A DNA stretch of 64,000 bases from Gnetum montanum (taxonomy: Eukaryota > Streptophyta > Gnetopsida > Gnetales > Gnetaceae). The DNA is taken from NCBI GenBank assembly GCA_015680685.1, contig MNCI01011413.1, positions 12,391-76,390 of the forward strand, given 5' to 3'. Both the position numbers and the translations under genes were made by a program. The notes under the pieces were generated by a model. That model ran no database searches. It was not told the origin of the DNA and was given only the letters and a program-made list of their open reading frames with translations. This document shows positions 21,934 to 33,211 of this stretch, piece by piece; the first letter of the stretch is position 1, and every line of letters starts with the position of its first letter.

Positions 21934-22230
21934 ATCATCCATTGTGTGGAGCTGCCCAAGTCCCACACACTTACCTGACACACTATCCATCATGTGGGGC
22001 TACATCACCCATCGTGTGGAGTTATTGAAGTTCCATACACTAACCTCACATGTTACCCATCATGTGGGGCTACATCACCCATCAGTTAGGGCTACCAAAG
22101 TTCCACATGCTAATCTCACACATTGTCCATTGTGTGCAGCTACATCACCCATTATGTGGAGCTACCTAAATTCCACATGATGACCTCACATGCTACCCAT
22201 CATGTGGAGCTCAAATGCCCATCATATGAG
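21934..22230. repeat. 70-bp tandem array, right part
   Basis: Continues 2636-2845. The CTAC landmark ends at 22003, 22073 and 22143, 70 bases apart; a decayed last unit ends near 22230. After subtracting A and one duplication, the spacing across the junction is also exactly 70. Confidence 0.9.
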
Positions 22231-22250
22231 GTAAAAAAATCAAATTTTCA

Positions 22251-22410
22251 TAGCCTATGAAGCCTCTTTAGCTTCCACAAGTTGGCATACATAGAATTTA
22301 TAGCTTGTGGAGCATTTTTTATTCTTACACAAGTTGCAATACATGACACGTATGGCCTATGAGGTATTTTTGACCTTCACAAGCTGAGATGCATGGGATT
22401 TGTAGCTTGT
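22251..22410. repeat. 50-bp tandem repeat
   Basis: About three units whose starts (TAGCCTATGA, TAGCTTGTGG, TGGCCTATGA, TAGCTTGTGG) fall at 22251, 22301, 22353 and 22403, a period of 50-52. It is adjacent to the 70-bp array and likely in the 3' non-coding region of E. Confidence 0.75.
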
Positions 22411-23107
22411 GGGTTGCAAATCTCATTTTTCCATTGAGAAATCCCTTGCAACTATTCATACAAGGCAGTAATATAGGGTCTTTGGGAAAATAAAGCAATT
22501 GTATCTACCTTTATTTTTATCAAATTACAATGGAAATTTGGGCTATGGACCTTTAGATTGCAACATGAAATTTTTCTTTAAGATGTTTCATTGGCCCTCT
22601 TTGATGATGTTTTGAGTATTAACTAGAAAGACATTAACAAAAAATATGAAACACCATCATGGATGCATCACCAATGTTTTCCCTTTGCACTTGATTCCAT
22701 AGCTATCAAACCATGCTAAGAAGTGCTCATTGTGATGTGATAAGGTGATGATGGAATGTTAGGAGCTTAGGATGAGATAGAGGTTATATTAGTTATCAAG
22801 GGAGATTAACAAGGAATTCCAAATGTTAACATCATGTCTATTGAAAAGAGAGTGACATACTTGTTGAATGAGCAAGTTTGTTTGTGCTATGAAGTGCTAA
22901 TTACTTGATAATGTTAGGAGAAATTAACACTTTGTAACAAGGATTCTTTGGCCATTTGAATCTCTCTCTTTTTCTTTTTCTTTTTTTCTTTTTTTTTGAG
23001 AGAGAAAAAGAGAGATACATTAACTAGCATTTTCTCCCCTCTTTTCTTTGGAAAATAAAACCTTAATTAGGTATTGTTGCCAAGGCTAAACTTTGCTTTC
23101 TCATTGA
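22411..23107. other. E 3' non-coding region with a CT/GA inverted repeat
   Basis: No gene. At 22960-23016 a pyrimidine run (TCTCTCTTTTTC) is followed by its near-complement (GAGAGAGAAAAAGAGAGAT), giving an imperfect low-complexity hairpin. Confidence 0.5.
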
Positions 23108-23290
23108 ATGAGTTGTGTTACATTTAGTAAACTTGATTTCATTGAATCTCCACTAAATGAGATGTGTTAAATTAAGTAAACTTGGTTTCTTTGAATCTCT
23201 ACTAGATGAGATGTACATTCAATGGATTGAAGTTTTGTTTTTCTACTAAATGAGATGTGCTACATTTAGTGAACTTGAGCATGGAGCATG
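23108..23290. repeat. 49-bp tandem repeat
   Basis: ATGAG landmarks at 23108, 23157, 23206 and 23250 with similar flanks (CTACTAAATGAGATGTG). The period is 49, with one shortened unit. Confidence 0.75.
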
Positions 23291-23879
23291 CTAGAGAAGA
23301 TGTCACAAGGTCATGGTGCATGAATATCAAATATAGGTTTTCAATGTTAATAAGGTATGGAAGCCTATAATTTAGCTACATGAAGTGGCTATGTATAGGA
23401 GGTGATGAAAGTGATGTGAGGTAAGCACTATTGGCACGGTTGAACATGCTAACTTCATCTTGTGCATTGAGGTTATATGAGAACTTACCATTACAATGAG
23501 TCATACCTTTGTAGTGAGTTCAGGCTCCATCCTACAAACACAACTCCAAATGAATAATAAAATAGTCAAAGAGTACATGTGATTATAGAAATTTGCATAT
23601 GTCTCCATGAGTTGGCAAGAAAACATAGGCCATAATTATTTACAATCATCAGATACAAGAGAGGACTATATTTTGTTTAATATATTTCTATAAATGTTTC
23701 AGTCTTTGAGATGACAAAAGGAAAGATAAGAGGTCACGAAGGCTTTCTTGTTGAGGACTATCATAGACATCAATATCGGTCACATGTTCAAACCTAAAAA
23801 CAATGACAAACAAAGACTACAAGAAAATAGGTTAGTGTTAGATGTAATATGATTTAAGATCTGAATGATTGATTAGGTT
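23291..23879. other. E 3' non-coding region, no gene seen
   Basis: AT-rich sequence between the integrase end of E and the tandem arrays. No domain, no LTR end and no polypurine tract could be recognised. Confidence 0.4.
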
Positions 23880-24975
23880 GGCCAATTCATTCCCATCCAA
23901 GTTCACAATTTGAATGCTACATTGCAATAGGCTTTGGTGACCAAGAAAGGTCCTTCCTAGTTAGTTGAGAAATTATCTGCAGGCTCGCAAATAGCCTTGA
24001 GGAGAAGGTTTCCTTCCTTGAATTTCCACCTCTTAAGATCATGTTGGTATTGTTATTTCTACCTTTCTTGATATTTTTTGATGTTGGCAAGCATGTGTAT
24101 CTATTGTTCCTCCACCAAGTTGAGATCAATGATATGTAGCCCCTTATTCTATTCATCATTGATGAAGTTGGTTAGAGCTACCCTTAAGAATGGAACCTGT
24201 AATTCAAGAGGAAAAACAGCTTTATATCCATAAACCAGGCTATATGATATAGCTTTGGTTATAATCCTAAAGGTAGTCCTATAGGCCCATAGTAGGTGTA
24301 ATAGTTTTTCATGCCATCTACATTTACCATTACTTAGCATCCTCTTTATAAGATTTATAATGACCTTATTGCTAGCTTCAGCTATGTCATTGGTTTGTGG
24401 GTAATAAGTTGATGAAAAGAAATGTTTAATGCTCAACTATCGACAAAAGGCTTGCATTTCTTAGCTACTAAACTGAGGTCTGTTATCTGTGATGATAGTT
24501 AATGGTAGGCTGAAATGAGATACAATGTTATCAAAGATGAATTTGCAAACTTGTTGAGATGTTGTTTTTCTTAGAGGAGTTTCTTCAACTTATTTGGTGA
24601 ACTATTCAATTATGGTGATGATAAAACTATACCCTGTGAAGGATTTTGACATTATAGGTCCAACTATGTCTATTTCCCATCATTGAAATGGCTATGTGAT
24701 CTGAGTGGTATTCATCTCAGTTGGGGATATGTGTATTAGGTTACTATACCATTAACAAATATCACAAGTCTTAACGTTTTGTAGATAATCACTTTTCATA
24801 TAGGACCAATAGTACCCTAAACATCTAATCTTTGAGGCCATGGATCTAGTTCTTATATGACCTCTGCATATATCCTTGTGTACTTGTTCGAGGATCATAT
24901 GGGCTTTTATTGTTCCCATGCATACTAGCGGTATGTCATCGTAGGATTTTTGACATAATGTGTTATCATCCATGA
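23880..24975 (-). pseudogene. integrase of element E
   Basis: The zinc-binding domain is readable at 24973-24752: HKDICRGHIRTRSMASKI and NVKTCDIC give the HHCC residues. In the core, the first Asp segment is readable around 24650 (IVGPI), the second at IITDN, and the Glu segment is STYYPQTNDIAEASNK (24436-24149). The C-terminal part at 24160-23880 has the lysine-rich lead into WEGPF-like sequence (EGPF visible) typical of Tat and Ogre integrases. Stops and frameshifts are frequent. This copy is older than B's by the amount of decay. Confidence 0.88.
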
Positions 24976-24988
24976 TGACTTACTATTT

Positions 24989-25471
24989 TCACCATTTTAA
25001 TATTGCATCTTTTTGGGGGGAAATCAAGTTTTGTGAAGGTTCATCATGCATTAAATAAAACTTCATATCATCACTCCACTCTTGTTGAGGGACATTTTCA
25101 ATAGTGGCTATAGAGATACCTTCAGTCTTATGTGTGATGGGAAATGCACAATTCTCCATTATGGAAGGCATCTTTCTAAACACATCGGGCATAATATTTA
25201 GCACCAAGGTAGCAATAGCATTAGCTAGTGTATTTTCACCTTGAGAAATATGTTGAATACCCACATTAGTGAACTGTGAAATAAGTGTTTTAGCTAGATT
25301 GCAAAATGGTTGTAAATGATTAGTCTTGCATGTGTAAACCTTAGTTACTAGGTTGACTACTAGTTGCAAATCATCCTTTATCAATAAGTAGCTAATACCA
25401 TAGTCACAAACTATCAACATCCCTATTATTATTCCTTCATACTTTGCTACATTATTATTGCATGAAAATTG
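24989..25471 (-). pseudogene. second RNase H of E, left part (after C insertion)
   Basis: Reads FSCNNNVAKYEGIIIGM at the insertion junction, the catalytic Glu segment (family pattern: x.C.NNVAEYEAL), then KDDLQLVVNLVTK, where the Asp that is GDSQLV in the family is kept, and later TLANAIATL near the end. The first part of the same domain is 20 kb away at 45640-45745. Removing C and one target duplication makes the frame continuous across the junction. Confidence 0.9.
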
Positions 25472-25761
25472 GAAGCTGTTATCACATTTACACCATTTTA
25501 ATGGACCAGATTTTATGAGATACTGTTGAGAACTAAATTGTCTAATTTATCTTTTCAGTGATGATTGGAAGATAAAAGTTAAATTATTTATTTAAAAGGG
25601 GAATAATGAAAAGCGTGATAAAGAAATATGTTAAAGGAAAAAAATTGAAAAGTGCTCTTTATATTCAAGGTATGCACATTTTGAGTTTGTGTTCATAATT
25701 CCAAAGGCATGGAATTAATGAAAGCTTTGTAAGGTGTTTCTAGCTTAAGGATGAAGAATTT

Positions 25762-25977
25762 GTGGTTTTCCCATGTAAAAATATGTATAATGGTGAAGGT
25801 GAAATTTGGGAAATGCAAAAAAGTTTATTGCAATCAAATCACCATTGGTTCTTACATTGTATCACTTTATTGATTTCAGTTTTAGTGGTAAATTGGATCT
25901 TTCAAAGAATAATAAAAAATAAAGTGGATAAATTTGTGCATCGGTTTTCCCTAAAACTGTGCAAGAACTTCTTATGA
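25762..25977 (+). other. Open frame in C LTR, sense
   Basis: It reads MYNGEGEIWE then a hydrophobic run (LLISVLVVNWIFQRI) and KNKVDKF. The 3' LTR has the matching frame at 42921-43154. No family recognised. It may be non-coding LTR sequence that happens to stay open. Confidence 0.25.
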
Positions 25978-26239
25978 AAACTAACAAGTAATTTCATTAC
26001 ATAAAGATCCATTATTATGTTATGGTCATTACAATTCATAATGTTGTATTCAATCTACAGTGGTTTTAAAATGGTGGTATAAAATTAAGTTTTAGAGTTA
26101 TGAATTTTGAGCAAACCAAAAGGAAAATATCCAGTTCAAAAGCTCAGCAACATTTGATGAAGGTTGGTAGAACAAGATCATAATTTCAATACAAAGTAAA
26201 TAAAATTAACAAGATTCTTGTTAAACGATGGTTGAAAAA

Positions 26240-26899
26240 TTCAACAAAATTGTCTAAAAAAAATCGTCATTATTCTAGAAGAGAAATACTTTCTATAGAA
26301 AAAAACATGGTAATATGAAGTGCAACAAGCAAATAAAATTTCAAAAACTTGTAGAAGAACATAGGCCCTACAACTCATAAGAATATCTAGACAAAATTCA
26401 TGTTCCAGAGAAAAAACAAGCATGCCAAACCTATAGGCATTAGAAATTTGGCTTCACATTCAAAATCAAAAGAAGCCCTAAAGCAACAACTATCATATAT
26501 TTCAAAAAAATGTAGGTTGATGAGCCTTAAGTAAAGGGTATTAATCATGGCAAATTTCTCCATAGTAGAATCAGAATTTTTGAATGGAAGCTCTTCTTCG
26601 ACCACCTGTGCACAAGTTTCACCTCATAAAGGGTCACATGGTAGCAAGGCATCAACATGGTGAGAACCAAAGTAGGGTTTGAATCTGCAAATTTCTTGTT
26701 TGCAATGGAGGCGGCCATTTTGAAGTAGCACCAAGTAGAATAATGAGTGCAGAGACCAAGGACAACACCTGTGGAAGTGCCATGCCTACCAAACTGCAAT
26801 AATAGGATCTAGGAGCAAAAGCAAAGGATACAAGACATGCAAGAACAACATGTGATGGAGGTGACATGGTAGCGGGCATGATAGTCACAAAGCTCAAAC
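26240..26899 (-). other. Antisense segment in C LTR, possible captured fragment
   Basis: It occupies the U3 side, as the SPX fragment does in B. Minus-strand frames at 26897-26652, 26799-26545, 26605-26387 and 26423-26241 recur in the 3' LTR (44064-43440). Splice-like signals are visible (ATTGCAG before TTTGGTAGGC; TGCACAG before GTGGTCGAAG). I recognise no protein family, so capture is a guess by analogy with B. Confidence 0.3.
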
Positions 26900-27329
26900 A
26901 TCAATGCAAGGTACACCAAATATGAAACCATGTATATTAAGGTTACATGGCCTTAATAACCATTTTATTTAATCAAAAAAATCATCACAAATAAAAAATT
27001 ATGGTTTATTCAAATTACAACTAGTAATTTTAAAAGAAAGGTTTACGATTTGAAAAGGAGAATTTATAATCATTTGATAAATATAACTTTAATTTTTTTG
27101 GGAATTAAAAATTTCCAATGAAAGTTATAACCTCCCATGGAAGTTATAAATAGATATTCTTGATATTTGTAAGGTTGTAATTACTAAAAAGACACTTGCC
27201 AACTATGGCTTGATTTTCTCATGACTCCCTATAGAAGTTATAACTTCTTAAGGTAGTTATAAATAAATTCCTTAGATATTTAATATTTACCTTAACCTTC
27301 AATGATGAATGTAACTACCATGAAGCAAA

Positions 27330-27336
27330 TATAAAA
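27330..27336 (+). promoter_or_regulatory. TATA box of C 5' LTR
   Basis: TATAAAAAGGC; the 3' LTR has TATAAAAA at 44468-44475. It aligns with B's TATA box at 8717. Confidence 0.55.
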
Positions 27337-28488
27337 AGGCTTTAAGAGTAGGAGAAATTTATTTTTTGGGGAAAATTTAGTAGAAGCAACATTGAAGATT
27401 GTAAAATGGATTGCTAGAGATATCAATTCGGCTGTTTGGTTTTAATCTTGTGATTGCCTTACCTTCCATTTTGTTTTAGTTACTTAGCTAATGGTCTAGA
27501 TAGTATTATGCTTGGCATTTAATTTTGGGATTTTCTAGATTTTTCTTAGATCTCCATTTTGCACAATATTAGACTTCTATTAAGGCTTGTCAAATAAGAG
27601 CTTATGTTACAGAAAAGCATCTTACACAATTTAATAGTAATGTCTTATAGAAATTTCCTATTTGAGTTTAGAGGATCTAGAGAGTCTTTGATACTTTAGC
27701 TTGTTTGAAATAGCTTCATTTTTCTAAATTTTATTGCCTTAGAATTCTAATTTAAAAAATTAACAAATTTTTCTATTAGTTCTAGTGTTTGCAATTCTTG
27801 ACAACTATAGGCTAGCCAAGCAGAAGCTTGTACTTGTGGTTTACAAAGCACTTTGGTAGTGAATATGATTATCTTTTATGAATTTTCTTGTTGAGCTGAG
27901 AAGGTTTAGGCAATTTGTAATACTTACATTAAATTAGAATAGATTTATTGCAAAGTGTTTCATCATGTTCAATTTATCATGCCTAAATGTTTGAGATTTA
28001 CACAAATTTTCTTTTCTTTCTTTTCTCTTTCTAAAATCCATTGAATCTCACTCTATTTCTAGTTTACTTGTAGAATTTTCTCTCTGGGGGGAAACTAGGA
28101 GTAGATTGGTAGAATTGTGCTCAACCATTTTTGTGAAATTATATATGTTTTAAGTAGTTTACTATAGGCACTATATAGACTAAGTGATTTCAAAAAATAT
28201 GAATCTCAAACAACTCATAGTATTTGACAAAGCTAGCTGAATTTCTTTTATGATGGCCAATTACAATTTCATACACAAACCCAAGCATTTCAACATTTAC
28301 AACAATAAGCACATACTCATGTTTAGTTTGTTTCATAATCACTAAGTTTATTTGGAGGTATCTAGGCCTTGGTATTTCTAGAAGACCAACAAGCACCTAA
28401 AACCTATTTTAAGGAACACCTTCATTTTTTGTGATCCCCAAAGTCACGAGATCAAAGGCGACAAGAATTGGTGGTCCCAAGCGGTTAC

Positions 28489-28710
28489 CAACCATTCTTT
28501 TGGCACTAGAAAGAGGATAATTTGTTATCGAAGTTCATAAGCCTAATAGTCCTAGTGTGTCAACAATTTTTTTGGCACTAGAAGGAGTGCAAGAAAATTG
28601 GTTACCTAAGTTCATTACATTTGAAGAGATTAATAGTCCTAGCACACCAATAATTCTTTTTATTGCTAGGAGAAGTTGAAAGAGAATTAGTTAACATTAT
28701 GAGTTAATGA
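28489..28710 (+). repeat. Triplicated leader with primer-binding-site-like sequence, element C
   Basis: Three diverged copies of a 72-86 bp block starting at about 28489, 28561 and 28647. Each begins CAAYMATT then a T run, TGGCACTAGAA (TTGCTAGGAGAAG in the third) and AATAGTCCTAG near its end in the first two. The first copy is in primer-site position after the LTR. B shows one clear and one weak copy. Confidence 0.65.
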
Positions 28711-29931
28711 TTAAACAAACTGATAGTTTAGAAGATTTCAAAGGTTCTAAAGAAATTCTTAATTATAAGACTACTTACTCATTAAAAGAAGAATAGAAGA
28801 AGGTTCTTGAGTTTGGAACAAGTAGTGGAGTAAAGACCAAAAGGATAAGGAGATCACCCTTCTATCTATTTTATTAGTCTATAAGAGAAAGTCAGATAAA
28901 TATAAGAGTTCAATAATCAAAAGGAACTCTAGGATGGAAATATTTGGAAAAGAGTTACACCATTAGGATTTTAAAACTACAATGATATTCCTAAGGTATT
29001 TTATAAATATTTTTCTAGGCCTTTTATTCCTCGAAATGCTTACTTGGCTAAAGAATACATTCACTTATTTGAGTTAGCTTTATCTCATGCAAATATTCAA
29101 CATCAAGATCAAGCTTGTAGGTTATTTGTAGCAAATTTAAAGGATATGGCTTAAATTTGGTATTCTAAATTGTCAAACAACAGTATCACAAGTTGGGATG
29201 ATATGAAAAGTCTTTTCTTGGCCCAATTTGGCAATCAATTAGATCAACAAAAACTATATTGTAAGCTAGTACAAGCTACGTAAGGAGTTAAAGAGTCAAT
29301 TAGAGATTTCATCTTTCAAAGATGATATAGACCATCAAATGAAATGCTTAGAGGCACCTATCTCAATGTTGTGAATTTCAATCTTTTGATCTAGTTAAGA
29401 AGAAATCCAAAATTGATAACATTGAATGAATACTATAGTGAAGTAATACAATTAGAAAGATAGTTGAACTTGAATAATGAAAAGATTATCACAACTCAAA
29501 AAAGAGAAGAAAAGATGATTCTTCCTATGCAAGATTTTGCTCAACATAAAGCATTACCGAGATTAGCTTGTATTAAGATAGAGCACAACTTAGAAAGTAG
29601 AGAATCTAATAAGGGACAATTAATGAAAGATTTATCCAACAAAGTAGTGAAGCTAGAAAAAGCTTTGGTAAAAGTTAAAATCAAGGAAGAAAAGAAGAAC
29701 AAAAAATATAAGCATCAAGATACTAAGTTAGAAGAATATGAGGATGAAAATGATCTTGTTATGTCTAACTTCCTTAGTATTGAATTAGTTGATGAGCTAT
29801 CTAGTGTTCATTATGCAAGAAAATCTTCTAACAATGGATCTAGCGATACCTCTTCTCTATCAAGTTCTGAAGAGGATATGTCATTAGATGAAGAGTGTAA
29901 TAACAATAAAGAAAATGGATATAGTTTATGA
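28700..29931 (+). pseudogene. gag of element C
   Basis: Across three frames the order is: FGTSSGVKTKRIRRSP, then VTPLGF-like and NDIPKVFYKYF, AYLAKEYIHLFELALSHANI, RLFVANLKDMA, IWYSKLSNNSITSWDDMKS and FLAQFGNQLDQQK. The W.SKL...SI.SW...K..FL.QF pattern is the plant Retrotrans_gag capsid core. An open frame 29464-29931 follows, lysine and glutamate rich with a probable coiled coil and a serine and acid-rich end. No zinc knuckle was found. Frameshifts and stops throughout 28700-29460. Confidence 0.85.
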
Positions 29932-30319
29932 TAAAAAGAAAGGTTTACTACTTCAAGGCCTCCAAATGTCATTTTTGATCCATCCACTAAGAGAAAGGTT
30001 TTTGAACCAAGTAGAAGAGAGAAAAATCAAAATAAAAAGAAAGAAGATCAAGTATAGCAAAGTATTTAAAATCAAATTCTTAATAAATGGATGAAGAAAC
30101 TAGGTTTTTATGGTAATGGAGAACATGATCTAGTTGAGGATCTTAAACATGTCAAGACCAACATTAGCATATATTAATTGTTATAAATAGGAGATCAACA
30201 AAGAAAATATTTAGAGCTTATTAAAGGTAAAAGGAGAGTTGGGGAATTAGAGTTAAGCTATGTATCCAACATTGATAAGACAATAATAACTAGCTACTCT
30301 TGATGCAAAAGATCCTTCT

Positions 30320-30790
30320 TTTCTTTTGACAATGAAGTTAAAAGATAAGTATCTTCACAAATGTTTGGTCAATTCTAGAGCTACATCTACCATCATGCCA
30401 TTGTCTATATACAAAAATCCTGGTTTGATTCCTAAGTAAGCCAATAAGAACATTGTTCAAGTAGACAAAATTAGAGTAAAGATTGTGGGTCAGCTACCAA
30501 ATGTTCTATTGGAAATTGCTTCTAAACCTTGTATAAAAAGTAAAGTGACTATTCAAGTACCAAATATACCAAATTCACATAGTCATTTGTTAAGTAGAAG
30601 TTGGAGTAATAATTTTTTAGGTTACATTTCAATAGATTATTCTCATATGTGGCTACCTTGAAAGGGGGTGGCAAATCAAATTTATATATATAGTGAACCT
30701 TTGATGATGGAAAACATAACTTCTAATAGGAAGAATAAAGTTGTTGGAATAAGAGTTTTTGAATCCAAAATTTGCACTTCAAGAAGTTTA
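30320..30790 (+). pseudogene. protease of element C
   Basis: The active-site strand reads LVNSRATSTIMPLSIYK, where working copies would have D(S/T)GA: the catalytic Asp is Asn here. Then VTIQVPNIPNSHSHLLSRSW and YISIDYSHMWLP, shared with B at 11220-11340. Frames are interrupted by several stops. Confidence 0.75.
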
Positions 30791-30817
30791 TAACTTGAAA
30801 AAAGAGGAAGTTCAAGA

Positions 30818-31215
30818 TGAGAGCAAATGAGAATTATATTTTGATGTGTCTTGTAACTCCAAAGGTGCAAGAGTTAGAGTACTTCTAGTAAAAGATAATT
30901 TCCTAAAAAATATTCAAGGTAATTCATTTATCTTTTACTTGCACAAATAACAAGATTGAATATGAAGCTTTAAGTATTGAAATTAAAATGACATTAGAAA
31001 TGGGAATCAAGGTAATCACCATAAAAGGAGCTTCAAGATTGATTTGTGAACAATTCAAGGGAAATTGTGAGGTCTAAATCTCATTCTTGTGATCTTATAA
31101 ATAGCTTGTTTACAAAATGTTGGGTTAGTTTCACTATTATGAGATAGAACATATAGGTAGAAAGGATAATTATATAGTAGATGATTTAGCTAAGGTAGCT
31201 TCAACATTAAATGAG
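30818..31215 (+). pseudogene. RNase H domain upstream of RT, element C
   Basis: Homologous to B's 11493-11882: ELYFDVSCNSKGA, a frameshifted FYLH..NK.EYEAL region, KGASRLICEQFKG (Ala where the third acidic residue should be; Asn in B), and IVDDLAKVAS at the end. It lies between protease and RT as in B. Confidence 0.8.
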
Positions 31216-31219
31216 AAAA

Positions 31220-32424
31220 GGATAGAAAGTTATGAAGGAGTAGTAATTGAAAATGAAAATCAGCCATCAATACCAAATAACATAAAATATTTGCAAGTAT
31301 TTAAAGATGATGATCAAGTACTTAGATTTATGAAGAATAAGCAAGAATTTGAAAGTCAGATCACACTAGAGATAGTGTCAAGTTCTAAGTATAATTGGAT
31401 TCCCAAAAAGGTGATTGGTTATGAACATGAGTTTAGTAAAAATCAATTCACAAGGAAAAATATACAAAATTCTGATGATCAAGGTTATGAAACAATAAAT
31501 CTCAGATCTACCAAAATACTGAAGATATTAAATGTCACAAAGGAAGATAACTTATTTTTCATGTGAAAACTTTTATTACTATTAAAGAATAATTTAGAGA
31601 ATTTTATTTGGTCTTATGATGATCTTAAAGCTTTCAGACCTAATGTGATGACACATAAAATTCACTTAATAGAGGATGGTAAGACATTTATGCAAAAGCA
31701 AAGGAAATATAATCCATCATTTGAACCAACTATGGAAGTTGAGATTAAGAAGCTATTGTAAGCCCAAATCATTATCTAGTTCGATATCTGAGATGGCTTG
31801 CTACTCTTGTTCCAGTAAGGAAGAAGATTGATGATATTAGGCTTTATGTGAATTTCAAATATTTGAATGAAGCCTCTAAAAAAGATAAGTACCCACTCCT
31901 AGAATTGATGAAATATTGATCAAAGTATCAGGATCTCAAGGATACTCTTTCCTAGATGGATTTTTAGGCTATAATTAGATTATGGTGGATAAGGGTGATA
32001 GATATAAAATAGCATTTATCACTGAATGGGAGATATTTGCTAACAAAATAATTCCATTCAAATTATTAAATTTGAAAGCTACTTTCCAAAGAGCAATGAA
32101 CTTAGCTTTTAAAGACTTGATAGGCAAGTTTTTTATGGTTTATTTAGATGATATCACAGTTTATTCAAAAAGGAAGGAAGATCATATTAGTCACCTCCAA
32201 CTGGTTTTTCATAGCTATCATGAACATGATATTTCATTAAACCATAAGAAATGTATCTTTGGGGTTAAGTCTGGAAATTTGCAAGGTCACATGATTTGTT
32301 AAGAAGGAATTGCTATAGATGACACACAAATTCAAGTAACACAAAATATTAAACATACAACAAACAAAAAGTCTCTTAGATATTTCTTTGGAAAGATAAA
32401 TTTCACTAAGAATTTTATCCCAGG
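31220..32424 (+). pseudogene. reverse transcriptase of C, part before D
   Basis: The linker frame 31291-31566 matches B. The RT then reads LVPVRKKIDDIRL, KDKY, MVDKGDRYKIAFITEWEIFA, ATFQRAMNLAFKDLIGKF and the catalytic YLDD in FMVYLDDITVYSKRKEDH, followed by DISLNHKKCIFGVKSG. Several frameshifts lie around 31700-31980. The frame is cut by element D at 32425, at the segment aligned with B's FVKKFIPGF. Confidence 0.92.
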
Positions 32425-33201
32425 TGATGAGTGGCGAGGTACCCCTACACTCAACCATACAAATACGAGCATCTCATGCACGATTTGGTCGAACTCCAAG
32501 GACTAAGTGCTTACACGCCCTAATGGAACACTTAAGGTTAATCAATTGTTGTCTTCCTAAGCTTACTTGTATTGTCACAATTGTATGGTTAAGTAAGTTT
32601 GAGGTGTATGATTTTTATATCTTTTATCTTTTTAATGCCTTCTGCTAATAGGGGAAGGTGAAGAGACTAAGTGACTAACTTTCATTAACTATTCACTAAC
32701 TAAGTTCTAATTGTCCTAGCACCAGTATCCGTTCCCACTTGTCACACACACCTTGAACCAGTGCAACGCTGCTGGGATCACCAAATGGTACTCGTTACTA
32801 GGTTACCAAGCATTACACACATGATCGAAGCAGTCGTACTGAATGCACTTAACTAGGAGAGTCAAGGGTTGAGAGAGATTAATTATTTAGGAAAGCATTT
32901 AAACATTTAAAAATAATTAAATCCTATTTAGCTTAGTTCACATGCTACAAGGTTTATCAGAAAGTTTGTCTTTATTTCCATACACAAATGTGTGCTCAGG
33001 TACAATTTGCTCAAATAAAGATTCGTTCACTTTAAGACTCCTACTGTGGGCACATGGAAATTATTCTAACTCTAGAATGGTAAAACTACTATAGTTTGGC
33101 TAAGGGTCTAGATCTAGATGTCCAAAACAAGGAAAGCCACCTCTTATTTATAGATGTTTTGGTGGGATGCGATATCGCATACATGATATCGTAGCTCATC
33201 A
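32425..33201 (-). repeat. 3' LTR of element D
   Basis: It is 777 bp, the reverse-complement match of A's LTRs. The start side (right end) has GCGATATCGC at 33169-33178 and GATATC at 33185-33190. Confidence 0.92.
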
Positions 33202-33211
33202 TACCCCCATG
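33202..33211 (-). other. Polypurine tract of element D
   Basis: TACCCCCATG on the plus strand, CATGGGGGTA in the element's sense, abutting its 3' LTR. Confidence 0.8.

Larger units (their letters stand above)
25477..28493 (+). repeat. 5' LTR of element C
   Basis: It is 3017 bp. The TATA box is at 27330-27336. The part after TATA is related to B's LTR; the part before it is not. Open frames shared with the 3' LTR: plus strand 25762-25977 and minus strand 26387-26899. Confidence 0.92.

Noticed and set aside
24989-25420. Independent 143-residue protein gene (minus)
   Set aside because: It is the second half of E's RNase H and tether, separated from its first half by element C.
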